A stretch of 22,357 bases of DNA from NCBI GenBank assembly GCA_016764535.1, contig JAESRR010000252.1, positions 12,367-34,723 on the forward strand, given 5' to 3'. The position numbers and the translations under genes are program-made. This document shows positions 1-8,912 of the stretch, piece by piece (positions within the stretch are counted from its first letter, which is position 1; the number at the start of each line of letters is the position of its first letter). The notes beneath the pieces are model-generated. The model was given only the letters and a program-made list of their open reading frames with translations. It had not been told where the DNA came from and searched no databases. Source of the stretch: Cohaesibacteraceae bacterium. Lineage in GTDB: Bacteria > Pseudomonadota > Alphaproteobacteria > Rhizobiales > Cohaesibacteraceae.

Positions 1-816
1 GTTGATCATGAAGGATTCCTGGGTTCAGATATCAGCGGTATTGCACGTGAAAAAGCCGGGATATTCAAACGCCTGACACCCGCAATATGCGCAGAGCAAG
101 CAGACAATGTCCGTGCGGTGCTTGAAGAGGAAGCAACAAAACTTGCTGTCCCGCTGGTAATAGGCGGACAGGACTGGAGTGTATTTGAAGAACGGGGCCG
201 GATGGTGTTTCAGGATTTAACCGGTTTGCTCGATCTTAATTTACCAAGGATGACCGGCTATCATCAATTGACGAATGCTGGACTCGCTATCGCGACCTTA
301 CGCACATTGAACCCCGATTTCTCTTCAACAGCAATTCAGGCGGGGCTTGGAACAGTCTCATGGCCGGGGCGCATGCAACATTTGTCACATGGCAAACTTG
401 TTGAACTGTTGCCTGCCAATGCGGAATTGTGGATCGATGGAGGTCATAATCCGCATGCGGGAACGGCTTTGGCTTCCACACTGGCTTCACTTGAGGAACG
501 CGCACCTCGTCCTCTGGTAATGATATGTGGGATGCTTGATACCAAAAACCCGGCTGGCTATTTTATGGCATTCACCGGACTGGTGCATGACGCAATGACC
601 GTTTCGATACAATCCAGTAATGCCGGGATTGACCCAATGACGCTTGCAAGTGCTGCTCGCGATGAAGGTATCCCTGCTGCCGCAATGCCAGATCTTATAT
701 CGGCACTTGAGCGCATTGCAACCACACACCGGGATCAATCACCTCGTGTGTTAATTTGCGGCTCGCTCTATCTGGCCGGAGAGGCCCTTGAGCTAAATGG
801 CACATTGCCCGAGTGA
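1..816 (+). CDS. folC: Bifunctional folylpolyglutamate synthase/dihydrofolate synthase, 3' part
   Basis: The frame is open from base 1, so the gene begins outside the window; 271 residues plus stop are present. FolC adds glutamate to dihydropteroate (making dihydrofolate) and then extends the polyglutamate tail of folates in the cytoplasm. The first residues carry the family signature, LG followed by IAREKAGIFK, which belongs to the ATP-binding Mur-ligase-like central domain. The C-terminal domain shows the DGGHNPHA motif (about residue 143 of the fragment), matching the DGAHNP element of FolC and Mur ligases. The N-terminal P-loop lies upstream of the window. In rhizobia folC commonly follows accD and sits near trxA and addAB, which fits the neighbourhood here. 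The stop codon lies inside the first copy of a perfect 16-bp tandem duplication. The gene converges on trxA. Identification is firm; only the start is missing. Confidence 0.95.
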   Translation, partial: VDHEGFLGSDISGIAREKAGIFKRLTPAICAEQADNVRAVLEEEATKLAVPLVIGGQDWSVFEERGRMVFQDLTGLLDLNLPRMTGYHQLTNAGLAIATLRTLNPDFSSTAIQAGLGTVSWPGRMQHLSHGKLVELLPANAELWIDGGHNPHAGTALASTLASLEERAPRPLVMICGMLDTKNPAGYFMAFTGLVHDAMTVSIQSSNAGIDPMTLASAARDEGIPAAAMPDLISALERIATTHRDQSPRVLICGSLYLAGEALELNGTLPE

Positions 817-838
817 TGCCCGGCCCGAGTGATGCCCG
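807..838. repeat. Perfect 16-bp tandem duplication over the folC stop codon
   Basis: The unit GCCCGAGTGATGCCCG occurs twice back to back (807-822 and 823-838) without a mismatch. The folC stop TGA (814-816) is inside the first copy, so the second copy is untranslated. It looks like a recent slippage duplication. No function is evident. Confidence 0.9.
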
Positions 839-870
839 TTGCAACATCCAGCCGTTCAGATCAAACAAAT

Positions 871-900
871 TTGGCCCGGCTTGAAATCAAACCAGGCCAA
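871..900 (-). terminator. Probable trxA terminator between convergent folC and trxA
   Basis: TTGGCCCGG (871-879) pairs with CCAGGCCAA (892-900) with one internal mismatch, leaving a 12-nt loop. On the minus strand the stem is followed by a T-rich run (AATTTGTTTG), so it suits trxA better than folC, whose side lacks a T-tract. It may act weakly in both directions. The call rests on structure drawn by eye. Confidence 0.55.
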
Positions 901-926
901 TTCATCAACCAAATTTTGTCCGCGAA

Positions 927-1247
927 TTAAACAGATTCGTTAATCCATTTGAGCAGATCACCCTTGGGGGCAGCACCAACTTTCATGGACACAGGTTCAC
1001 CGCCCTTGAAAATCAGGAGAGTAGGAATTGAACGCACGCCAAACTTGGCTGCAGCTTCCGGATTTTCATCAATATTAAGTTTGGTAATCTTGACTTTTCC
1101 GTCCATCTCATTGGCTATTTCTTCAAGCGCCGGAGCAATCATTTTGCAGGGCCCACACCATTCGGCCCAAAAATCAACTACAACTATATCGGTGGAGCTT
1201 ACAACTTCTGCATCGAATGTTGCATCGGTAACGGCGAGTGTTGCCAT
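927..1247 (-). CDS. trxA: Thioredoxin 1
   Basis: This is a 106-residue thioredoxin, the usual length for TrxA, a cytoplasmic dithiol/disulfide reductant for ribonucleotide reductase, PAPS reductase and other proteins. The active site WCGPCK is at residues 30-35 (Cys31 and Cys34), preceded by VVDFWAE, and the cis-proline loop SIPTLL is present. The frame is open further upstream to 1358, but the ATG at 1245-1247 is chosen because it gives the canonical N-terminus ([11 protein letters not shown]) and has GAGG seven bases upstream; the longer version would overlap the end of addA. It follows addA by 76 bp on the same strand and could be cotranscribed or have a promoter inside addA. A likely terminator lies 27 bp downstream. 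There is nothing unusual in the protein. Confidence 0.96.
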   Translation of the reverse strand: MATLAVTDATFDAEVVSSTDIVVVDFWAEWCGPCKMIAPALEEIANEMDGKVKITKLNIDENPEAAAKFGVRSIPTLLIFKGGEPVSMKVGAAPKGDLLKWINESV

Positions 1248-1323
1248 GTTCAACCTCATATTATTCGAGTAACGCTTATCGTCACTATCGTTGATGAGAA
1301 CGTAGGTAGTGTGACACCCAAGG

Positions 1324-4300
1324 TCAAGGAACAGCTTTTTGATTTGACCCGGAATCACTGGTCAATTTATCAAGACTTTGATCAAGAAGAACCGCTTCAA
1401 TTGGCATGAAACGGGGTACCGCAGTCCATAGCAGTGCTGTTTTTACCGTTACATCTGGAAAGATTTTTTCAACCAGATACCGGTATAAAGCCAACTGTGT
1501 GACGTAAGCTGGAGGGATATCCCGGGCACTGCGCGGTATATGTCGATTCGTTTTAAAATCGACCAATATGATTGATGTGTCGCTTAGAAAGACCCTGTCG
1601 ACCTGGCCGGATATTTCTATCGGATTAGCACTCGTTTCAAGCACGCCCGAAAGACTGGCTTCCGCCAAACTTCCGCTGGCAAACACAGGAGCAAATTCCG
1701 GATCTTCCAACACCGAGAAACATTCTTTAACAAGCGCAGCCCGCTGGATTGATGTAAACCCGGGCTCTTTTGTTGTTACATAGTCCATGGCAGTTTGCCT
1801 GCGCAGGTCTAAAGGCAAACCCGGTATCATTTCGAATAGACGATGCAACAACAATCCCTTTTTGACCGGATCGATATCCAGGGTCGGCGAAACGATCTCA
1901 AACAGGTTTTCTGCAGCACGTCCGACAATCAGACCATCAACTCTGGAAGGGATAATTTGTCGGGGCCTGGGAAATGTAGTTTCAACCGGGCGATCAATCC
2001 AGTCAGGCAAACTCTGCATCCCGGATTCAATTCCCGATGATGAGGGATCAAATTCCACCGGTTTGGTTGTTTGCGGACCATACCAGACTTTGATTTCCGT
2101 TCCCGAAACAGGATCCGGTTCTCCGGTTGCAGCATCCCATAAAGCGTTACGAATGACAGAATACCAACAATCCTCGTCCGCCGGGCGCGAACCGTTTCTA
2201 TAACCGCAGGATATTAATCTGTCGGCAGATCTGGTCATCGCAACATAAAGCAAACGAAGGTATTCAGCCCTGCCCTGCTCCCTGTGTCTTTCAATTGCAT
2301 TATCCAGAATAGTTGGTCGAATAGATTTTGGAACAACCCAGGCCGGAATTCCCGCCGCTTCTGTATCACCGTCAGCGAGCAGTACAAAATCAGGATCATG
2401 TTGGGCGGATAATGGTGCGGAAGTGGAATCAACCAGAAATACAATCGGTTTTTCAAGTCCTTTGGCTCCATGAACAGTCATGACCTGAACTTCATTTGTT
2501 GTCAGATCTGCATCACGCTTGATATCCACCTTGCGCGCCCGCATCCATCCCAAAAAACCCTGAAGTGTTGGTGTATCAACCCGCTCATACGCAAGTGCCT
2601 GATTCAGGAACTCTGCCAAAATATCCAGTACCTGATTGCCCATTCGGGCAAAAAAACGTGCCCGGGAACCGTCGCGCATCAACACATTGGAAAAGAATTC
2701 AAATGGTGTCAAAAAATCTGCCTGACGACGCCAGTTATCGAGGCGCTGCAACGCTACGGTTATATCGGGGTCATCTGCGCTGGCTGCATGACGTCGTAAT
2801 GCGGAATCAAGAACACCCTTACGATCAATCGCAATTCGATATAATTGTTCTTCCGATAATCCAATAAGTGGGCTCTTGAGGACGATTGCCAAAGACATGT
2901 CATCTTCGGGCAATAACATACAATCAGCCAGCGCCAGCAAATCCTCAACAGCAATATGATCCCCCAGCGCCAGTCTGTCTTCACCCGCAACAGGTATTCC
3001 CGCAGCCTTGAATGCCCGGTTCATAGCGGGTACAAAACCTGCCCGTTTTCGTACCAATACCAGTATGTCGCCTGGAATTACCGGTCTGCCTTTTCCTTCC
3101 AGAATTACCTTGTTGTCGATCCAGAAACTGACTGTAGCTGCAATGTGCTTTGCCAGCGCTGCAGGAGGGCTGGCTTGCGACATATGATCGAGAGGTGTAT
3201 CCCAGTCCTCAATCTCGGGGATTTCCGAGGGTTCAAACAGAGGCCAGATTTCCACGCGCCCCGGATCTGTAATCCTGATGGCTTCGTGGATCGTGGGTTC
3301 TGCTTCTTCCCCCAGCGCATGATAATTTTGCGGAGCCTGGAAAACACGGTCTACAGCAGATAAAACAGCCGGAGTAGAACGAAATGACAGCATCAAATTT
3401 ACACTGTCCCATTGTTGAGCCGCCTGTTCTGTTTTCTTTGCAAAATGTCGTCGCATCTCGGCAAATTTTCGAGGTTCGGCCCCCTGAAATGAATAAATGG
3501 ATTGTTTCTCGTCACCGACCGCAAAAATGGTTCGGTCTACCAATCTGGCGGATGCACCGGTAAAAAACTCACTCGCCAGTTTTTCGACAATTTCCCACTG
3601 GCGGGGATTGGTATCCTGGGCTTCATCAACCAGAATATGATCTACCCCCTGATCCAGTTTATAGTGAACCCAGGCGGCGGCGTCAGATTGTGACAATAAT
3701 TCTGCAGCCCGGACGATCAAATCGTCAAAATCAATAAGGCTTCGATCACGCTTTAATTTCTGAAAAACCAGGTTCATTTTTTCGGCTAACAATAGTAGCG
3801 CTCGGGTTAATGCCAGTGTATCCCGTCGTTTTTGTTTCTCGATCTGCTCAATTAATCTCTGTTGAAAATCACTCAACCAGGGTTCAAGCTCCGGCCACTT
3901 ATTATGTATCTTGCGAGACGCAAAATACATGCTTTTCATCGGTTCCAGCTTACTTGTAAGAACTGATTTTGAAAGAATATCGAGATAATTGTGTTGAATA
4001 TCTACGTGTGTGGCAGCCATCAATAAAGCAGCATGTTTTTGATCTCTTTTGCCACCCTCATACATGTCTTCAACGATGCGTCTTGCGGTCTCCTTGTCGA
4101 AAGTTCCTGAAAAACATTCAAGAACACCTGCCTTGTCGGACTCCAGACCGAAAATCCCGGCAAGTTTATCAGCGATCGCAGAAAAATTGTCCGGATCATT
4201 TCGGCTGCTGCAGGATCGCGCCGCGTCCCGGAAATCGCTACGTCTGAATAATATATATTTCAGTGCATCCCGAATACCACCATCGGATATCCGCTCAACG

Positions 4301-4845
4301 AGGAGATCAAGTGCCTGTTTTAGTTGATCATCCGGATCGTTCTGTAATCCTGACAACAAACGTCTTTCGGCCGTGGCCATCAATTCAGTTGTTAAATGAT
4401 CATCCATCAGTTCAAAATGGGCCGGAGTATTGGCCTCAAATGGAAACTGATGCAACAAACGTTCCGCGAATGCGTGAATAGTTTGAATTTTTAATCCGCC
4501 GGGCGTTTCAAGAGCGTTGGCAAATAATTGTCGGGCGCGAATCCTCTTTTCTTTCGATGGTTTTGAACCTTCCAGCGCTTCAATCTCTGCATCCAGCACG
4601 ATGTCTTCGATTGTTGCCCAACGCCCAAGTTCGTCAAACACCCGGTTTGCCATTTCTGCCGCTGCAGCTTTGGTAAAAGTCAGGCACAATATTTTTGATG
4701 GCGCTGAACCAGCCAGCAACAAACGAATAACCCGCCTCGATAACACATATGTTTTGCCGGAGCCGGCATTGGCAGATACCCACACAGATGCAACAGGATT
4801 TAGTGCACGCTTTTGTCGTTCAAGCGTATCGAGAGGAACTCTCAT
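1324..4845 (-). CDS. addA: Double-strand break repair helicase-nuclease AddA
   Basis: At 1173 residues this is full length for alphaproteobacterial AddA, the ATP-driven superfamily 1 helicase subunit of the AddAB complex, which resects double-strand breaks and loads RecA. Helicase motifs appear in order: Walker A NAGSGKT (residues 26-32, Lys31), motif II DEAQD (407-411), motif [18 protein letters not shown] (444-458), motif [14 protein letters not shown], and motif [13 protein letters not shown]. The C-terminal RecB-type nuclease domain keeps its catalytic set: His1001 in LLLHRLFE, Asp1083 in GQVDR, Asp1096 and Lys1098 in LVDFKTNR, and Tyr1121. All key residues are intact, so an active helicase-nuclease is expected. 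The ATG overlaps the addB stop in an ATGA (4842-4845), a layout typical of translational coupling that helps fix the start. trxA follows. Confidence 0.97.
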   Translation of the reverse strand: MRVPLDTLERQKRALNPVASVWVSANAGSGKTYVLSRRVIRLLLAGSAPSKILCLTFTKAAAAEMANRVFDELGRWATIEDIVLDAEIEALEGSKPSKEKRIRARQLFANALETPGGLKIQTIHAFAERLLHQFPFEANTPAHFELMDDHLTTELMATAERRLLSGLQNDPDDQLKQALDLLVERISDGGIRDALKYILFRRSDFRDAARSCSSRNDPDNFSAIADKLAGIFGLESDKAGVLECFSGTFDKETARRIVEDMYEGGKRDQKHAALLMAATHVDIQHNYLDILSKSVLTSKLEPMKSMYFASRKIHNKWPELEPWLSDFQQRLIEQIEKQKRRDTLALTRALLLLAEKMNLVFQKLKRDRSLIDFDDLIVRAAELLSQSDAAAWVHYKLDQGVDHILVDEAQDTNPRQWEIVEKLASEFFTGASARLVDRTIFAVGDEKQSIYSFQGAEPRKFAEMRRHFAKKTEQAAQQWDSVNLMLSFRSTPAVLSAVDRVFQAPQNYHALGEEAEPTIHEAIRITDPGRVEIWPLFEPSEIPEIEDWDTPLDHMSQASPPAALAKHIAATVSFWIDNKVILEGKGRPVIPGDILVLVRKRAGFVPAMNRAFKAAGIPVAGEDRLALGDHIAVEDLLALADCMLLPEDDMSLAIVLKSPLIGLSEEQLYRIAIDRKGVLDSALRRHAASADDPDITVALQRLDNWRRQADFLTPFEFFSNVLMRDGSRARFFARMGNQVLDILAEFLNQALAYERVDTPTLQGFLGWMRARKVDIKRDADLTTNEVQVMTVHGAKGLEKPIVFLVDSTSAPLSAQHDPDFVLLADGDTEAAGIPAWVVPKSIRPTILDNAIERHREQGRAEYLRLLYVAMTRSADRLISCGYRNGSRPADEDCWYSVIRNALWDAATGEPDPVSGTEIKVWYGPQTTKPVEFDPSSSGIESGMQSLPDWIDRPVETTFPRPRQIIPSRVDGLIVGRAAENLFEIVSPTLDIDPVKKGLLLHRLFEMIPGLPLDLRRQTAMDYVTTKEPGFTSIQRAALVKECFSVLEDPEFAPVFASGSLAEASLSGVLETSANPIEISGQVDRVFLSDTSIILVDFKTNRHIPRSARDIPPAYVTQLALYRYLVEKIFPDVTVKTALLWTAVPRFMPIEAVLLDQSLDKLTSDSGSNQKAVP

Positions 4846-7800
4846 TCTGTTTCGTCCTCAAAGGCACCATGGGACCATTCCTTCACCCTCGCCAGGTGAT
4901 CGGTCAGGCCGCTATATCCACCTTCAAACATAGGTCGCACTTTGGATTTGTAAGGTGTGCCCGGATCTGAAAACGTATCAATCAACGCCTCAAGTCGACC
5001 AATGACCTGATCAACAATACCGTCCGCATCGAAACCTGATTTTTTATCAATACCGGTTTTTACCTGCCCCGGTTTTGGGCCGCCGGACACTTGCACCCAA
5101 TCCATTGCAGCAATTTTATGGCCCGATGGAATCGCAGAAAATCCTCCAGCCCTTGCGATTGCAGCTCCAAGTGCCAGTTGTGGAGCGAAACCAGGTAAAA
5201 CCTGTCTTGCCGAGGGTGCTTGTCCGGTTTTGAAATCAACGATCGCGAGACCACCGTCATTTTGAATATCTATTCTGTCGGCCCGGCCTTTCAGGGTAAA
5301 GTTTATTTTGCGATAAAACCTGCAAGAGCCAGCAATTTCGCTGTTGCGCGATTGGATATTTTCATCTCTTCCTGCTTCCCACTCAAGAATATACCAATGC
5401 GCAAGTCTTTTGAACCTGGGCCACCAAAATGCCATGACTTCCGGATTATCTTCAAAAGTGCGAAAAGCAGATTTTCCTGTGTCAATCAGCACCTTCACTG
5501 CATCCTGGTCGTAGCTGCCCGTCCATGAAGTTGAAAAACTGTGCAGAATGTCATGGACCAACGATCCCCTTTGGGAACGCTCGGGAGCCATCGCAACGGG
5601 GTCCAACTCGCGCAATTTCAGGATGTGGCGCGCATAGATTGCGTACGGATCTCTTACCCATGTTTCAATTTCAGTAATTGAGAGCGTTGTGGGCCGCCTT
5701 GAAACAGGTGGTGTCGGACAAGGTGGAGACACCGTTTTGCTGTTCTGCCGAGAATCAACCTGCCGTGCATAATCCAGATATTGCTGTCCGCGATCGCGCA
5801 GACCGTTCATGATATTTTCGCCGGCTACTGCCTGCAAACGCCGCAACCAACGACTTGAAACCGAAGGTTCACCTCCCTGTTTTTGCGCCCTGGTGAGAAC
5901 AACTTCGCGCGCTCCGAATGCCTGTGAAAAATCGTGTGCAGACAGACCAATGCGTCGTTCGGGTGCTTCCAGCCCCAGACCTGCCCGCATGGATCGGGAT
6001 AACCAGGGGTCTGTTTTGGTATCTCCTGGCCATGTACCCTCGTTCAAGCCTGACAGGACCATGCAATCTGCCTGTAACAAGCGCGCCTCAATCGAGCCCC
6101 AGATCATGATCCGGTTGCGCCTTGTTGCAAGTGACCAGGTCACCGATGGTGCCAACAGAGTTGCAAGAAAAGGAACCAGTTGATCGGCGTTCAACATCAA
6201 CCTGCCTGATGATTCATCGGAAAGCTGCCTAAGGAATGCCAGTAATTGCTCTCCTGCTCCAACACGATCGAGTTGACGTAATGAACCTGCTTCATCCCGT
6301 GTGATATTTTCAATAAGCGGTTGCAGCAGTTTGGCTATTTCAAATAACGAAGCCGATTGCAAATCGCCCAGCATTTCTCCCAAAGGACTGAAAATATCTT
6401 CAATGTTATCTATTAGCAGCCCGAGTTGATCGAACCGCAAATTCACTTCTTCCCCTTGTTCTTCAACCCTCGCATTGTTGATCGCAGTCCTGATGCTCCT
6501 GAAGCCTGGTTTCAGGCGCGGCCCCCTCAGAACTTTCAATTCAAAAAACCTGGCCATCGCACGGATATCAGCCACGGGTCGTTCAAAGGCGGCCAATGGA
6601 TGTTTGAGAAGTGTCAATAATTTGACCGGGTCAATCCCTGAAACCAGCGTCTCAAGAGCCAATCGAAACAATACGACAGGTGGCGTTTCCAGCAAGGGTG
6701 TACCGGCCGATGTATCAACTTCAATTCCCCAGCGCCGCAACTCGGTGGTCACCCGGCGTGCAAGAATACGGTCAGTTGTGACAAGAGCCGCTGTCTTGTC
6801 CGGATCTTCAACCGCTTCGCGCAAACAAATCGCAATGGCGAGCGCCTCTTCCTGTTCGCTCTCTGCTTCGATCAGGCAGACATTTTGTAGTAAATCCGGT
6901 TCCGGGGCAGTCCCGGCATTCCAAAGATGGGTTTGCTCCGCCGGTCGCATGGCACTTGACAGCAATTCAAGACGGGCCTTTCTTTGTTTCGGCACTTCAC
7001 CCAGCTTGCGAACATCCACGCGCGTGATGTTTAATCGTTCCAATAATTGTTTTAGCCCAAACTGGGGATGGCCCATGACCCCCTGGTCCATGGCACTGTT
7101 GAATGACCCTATTGCCTCCCAGCTTTCGGGATCGAGTGAAAAATCCAGACCAGGCAATACCAATGCTCCATCGGGAGCTGAAGCGACAGCTCCCAGCACT
7201 GCAGCCGAAGCCGGGATCGATCCCGTAGATCCCGCTGCAATTATTGGACCGGCCTTACCTGATTTGATGCGATTGACTTCACGTTCCAGCACGATATTGC
7301 GGCGTGCGACCGGGTCCATAAGACCTCGTTCAACCAGGAATTCCGGCCAGTGTTCAACAATGATACGAAGGAATGCGAGGGTCATTTGCCAGTAACCGCC
7401 ATATTCATCCGGCACCAGGTTTTCCAACCCCTCCCAACCAACGCCCTCTCGCTGAACCGCATCCATAAGGGACAATAGATCCCGGGCGAGACTTGTCGCG
7501 TCAGCGGGTGTTGCAGATACCAGTAATGATTCCGCCGCCTCAAGACCCAATGCGGAATGTCCGATCGATCGTGCCCAATTGAGCACCAGATCAGTCATAA
7601 TCAGCTGGCGCTCCAGAGGCGGAATTGCTGCGGGAACATCCAGAGCATCTGCGGGTTCAACTATTTCAAGCCCGGGATCAAACAAATGGAAATCCTCTTC
7701 AGCGTCCTGAAGAGGTAGTATTGCTGGTAAAAATCCAGCGATCTGGCCCCGATTTTCCCGTTCAATGACAAAACACTGGCGCAAGGCTCGCGCAGTTCGT

Positions 7801-7976
7801 TGATTGGGAACAAGTATTGTCAGCCGGGCCAGTGCAAATGGATCAGTTTGACAATTTACGTTGGCGAGCAACTTGCCTGACACGATACAATCGACAAGTT
7901 CGGGTAAAAATCCACAACCTGCTTCGATAGAAAATACGTTCAAATGACGGGGATTTTCAATAGTCAATGACAACAT
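4842..7976 (-). CDS. addB: Double-strand break repair protein AddB (alphaproteobacterial type)
   Basis: The product is 1044 residues and is the partner of AddA in break resection; in the well-studied Bacillus complex AddB carries the second nuclease and scans for Chi. Recognisable elements are VPNQRTARALRQ near the N-terminus, the conserved GLNEGTWP, and a C-terminal PD-(D/E)XK nuclease with His808 (GSLVHDIL), Asp900 (GRADRID), Asp914 and Lys916 (IVDFKTG) and Gln933. Two features of the Bacillus protein are missing. There is no Walker A motif in the N-terminal region, and the nuclease domain lacks the cysteine set that binds a 4Fe-4S cluster: the segment is WVRDPYAIYARHI, with no cysteines in the last 150 residues. 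As far as I know both absences are usual in alphaproteobacterial AddB. It begins 12 bp after murU, with only a GGGG-type ribosome site, and its stop overlaps the addA start. Confidence 0.95.
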   Translation of the reverse strand: MLSLTIENPRHLNVFSIEAGCGFLPELVDCIVSGKLLANVNCQTDPFALARLTILVPNQRTARALRQCFVIERENRGQIAGFLPAILPLQDAEEDFHLFDPGLEIVEPADALDVPAAIPPLERQLIMTDLVLNWARSIGHSALGLEAAESLLVSATPADATSLARDLLSLMDAVQREGVGWEGLENLVPDEYGGYWQMTLAFLRIIVEHWPEFLVERGLMDPVARRNIVLEREVNRIKSGKAGPIIAAGSTGSIPASAAVLGAVASAPDGALVLPGLDFSLDPESWEAIGSFNSAMDQGVMGHPQFGLKQLLERLNITRVDVRKLGEVPKQRKARLELLSSAMRPAEQTHLWNAGTAPEPDLLQNVCLIEAESEQEEALAIAICLREAVEDPDKTAALVTTDRILARRVTTELRRWGIEVDTSAGTPLLETPPVVLFRLALETLVSGIDPVKLLTLLKHPLAAFERPVADIRAMARFFELKVLRGPRLKPGFRSIRTAINNARVEEQGEEVNLRFDQLGLLIDNIEDIFSPLGEMLGDLQSASLFEIAKLLQPLIENITRDEAGSLRQLDRVGAGEQLLAFLRQLSDESSGRLMLNADQLVPFLATLLAPSVTWSLATRRNRIMIWGSIEARLLQADCMVLSGLNEGTWPGDTKTDPWLSRSMRAGLGLEAPERRIGLSAHDFSQAFGAREVVLTRAQKQGGEPSVSSRWLRRLQAVAGENIMNGLRDRGQQYLDYARQVDSRQNSKTVSPPCPTPPVSRRPTTLSITEIETWVRDPYAIYARHILKLRELDPVAMAPERSQRGSLVHDILHSFSTSWTGSYDQDAVKVLIDTGKSAFRTFEDNPEVMAFWWPRFKRLAHWYILEWEAGRDENIQSRNSEIAGSCRFYRKINFTLKGRADRIDIQNDGGLAIVDFKTGQAPSARQVLPGFAPQLALGAAIARAGGFSAIPSGHKIAAMDWVQVSGGPKPGQVKTGIDKKSGFDADGIVDQVIGRLEALIDTFSDPGTPYKSKVRPMFEGGYSGLTDHLARVKEWSHGAFEDETE

Positions 7977-7988
7977 CCCCCAGCCGCA

Positions 7989-8717
7989 TTAAACGGCGCT
8001 GTCCTGCAGTGTTTGTTCTGCAATTCCGATAGCGGCAGGCGTGCCTACATTTACAAATATGCCATCCATGGACAAGCCAAACAGCCGTTTGTTGGCAATT
8101 GCACGGTCAAATATTACGTTCAGAGAAAATGAACCCTCAGGGGTATCATTAAATACGCCTGGATTGAGAATGGCCACCCCGGCGTAAATCCAGGCTGACA
8201 ATTTTTTCTCGCTTCTACGGCTTAGTCGACCTTCATTATCGATATCAAAATCGCCATGACCGGAAAAGCCACGAGCGTTTACTGTCGGAGATAACAATAA
8301 CAGTGCATCCATTTGGGTATCATCCCAAAAATCCTCCAAACGAGAGAGACTTGAAGACGCACTTTCAATCCAGAATGTGTCAGTGTTGATGAGGAAAAAG
8401 GGTTGCCCGCCAAAATATGCGAGAGCTTTTTTTGTACCGCCCCCTGTTTCCAGAAGCATGTCCCGTTCATCGGAAATGACAATTTTTAAATCACTGCGTC
8501 GCAGAACATGATGCTCCACCAAATCAGCCAAATAATGCACATTGACAATCACCGACCGAACACCGGCAGCAGCAAGCCTGTCCAGTGCCCGGTTTACAAG
8601 GGTTTTTTTCCCAATCCGGATCAATGGCTTGGGTGTTGTGGCACTTATTGGTCGCATGCGCTTGCCCAAACCGGCGGCCAGGACCATTGCGCTGTCAATT
8701 TTTGCTTTTTGCTTCAT
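7989..8717 (-). CDS. murU: Sugar-1-phosphate nucleotidyltransferase, probably MurNAc-1-phosphate uridylyltransferase MurU
   Basis: This 242-residue protein is a compact nucleotidyltransferase. The signature LAAGLGKRMRPIS (residues 13-25) with TPKPL just after is the NTP-binding loop of the family; ETGGG, INTDTFW (metal-binding Asp) and FVNVGTP near the C-terminus complete it. There is no acyltransferase tail, so it is not GlmU-like. In Pseudomonas, MurU makes UDP-MurNAc from MurNAc-1-phosphate supplied by the kinase AmgK, a recycling route that bypasses de novo MurNAc synthesis. The gene directly upstream encodes an AmgK-like kinase domain, which is the main reason for the MurU call; sequence alone would also allow a mannose-1-phosphate guanylyltransferase-like enzyme. 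The ATG lacks a strong ribosome site (GAGAG lies too close). The 195-bp spacer upstream holds a tandem repeat. Confidence 0.82.
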   Translation of the reverse strand: MKQKAKIDSAMVLAAGLGKRMRPISATTPKPLIRIGKKTLVNRALDRLAAAGVRSVIVNVHYLADLVEHHVLRRSDLKIVISDERDMLLETGGGTKKALAYFGGQPFFLINTDTFWIESASSSLSRLEDFWDDTQMDALLLLSPTVNARGFSGHGDFDIDNEGRLSRRSEKKLSAWIYAGVAILNPGVFNDTPEGSFSLNVIFDRAIANKRLFGLSMDGIFVNVGTPAAIGIAEQTLQDSAV

Positions 8718-8782
8718 GCTCTCATGTAATCGTTTTTGATTTGCTCACAGTCATTCTGGACCCTCGGGATTGAGATGTCATC

Positions 8783-8887
8783 CATTTGCCGGAATGTTCC
8801 TCGCATTTGCCGGAATGTTCCACGCATTTGCGCGAATATTCAACGCATTTACCCGGGTGTTCAACGCACCTGGCTGAGTATTCGACC
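8783..8887. repeat. Five tandem degenerate copies of a 21-bp repeat
   Basis: Copies run 8783-8803, 8804-8824, 8825-8845, 8846-8866 and 8867-8887 with exact 21-bp phase and no indels. Copies 1 and 2 differ by one base, and divergence grows toward copy 5. The best conserved core is GRRTRTTC; in copies 1-3 it contains the dyads GGAATGTTCC (near-perfect) or GAATATTC (perfect). The array fills most of the gap between the TsaE/AmgK fusion gene and murU. It is not CRISPR-like, because there are no spacers. The period is both two DNA turns and seven codons, so operator-array and peptide readings are both possible. Confidence 0.92.
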
Positions 8888-8912
8888 AAAGAAACCAACA
8901 GTCAATTTGAAT

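Noticed and set aside
1248..1358. N-terminal extension of thioredoxin by 37 residues
   Set aside because: The internal ATG at 1247 gives the standard thioredoxin length and has a good ribosome site; the extension overlaps addA and resembles no targeting signal.
6475..7395. Long plus-strand open frame of 306 codons opposite addB
   Set aside because: It is antisense to the well-supported AddB frame; its composition (rich in Ser, Arg and Pro) is what a reversed coding frame gives, and no family motif is visible.
4842..7976. AddB as a defective or degraded protein because Walker A and Fe-S cysteines are missing
   Set aside because: The nuclease catalytic residues are intact, the length is normal and, to my knowledge, both absences are characteristic of the alphaproteobacterial AddB group.
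8783..8887. CRISPR array or satellite-like element
   Set aside because: The units are contiguous with no unique spacers, and no cas-like gene is present; it is a short degenerate tandem repeat.
8783..8887. LexA (SOS) boxes controlling addAB
   Set aside because: The alphaproteobacterial box is GTTC-N7-GTTC; here GTTC/ATTC elements recur every 21 bp, so the spacing does not fit.
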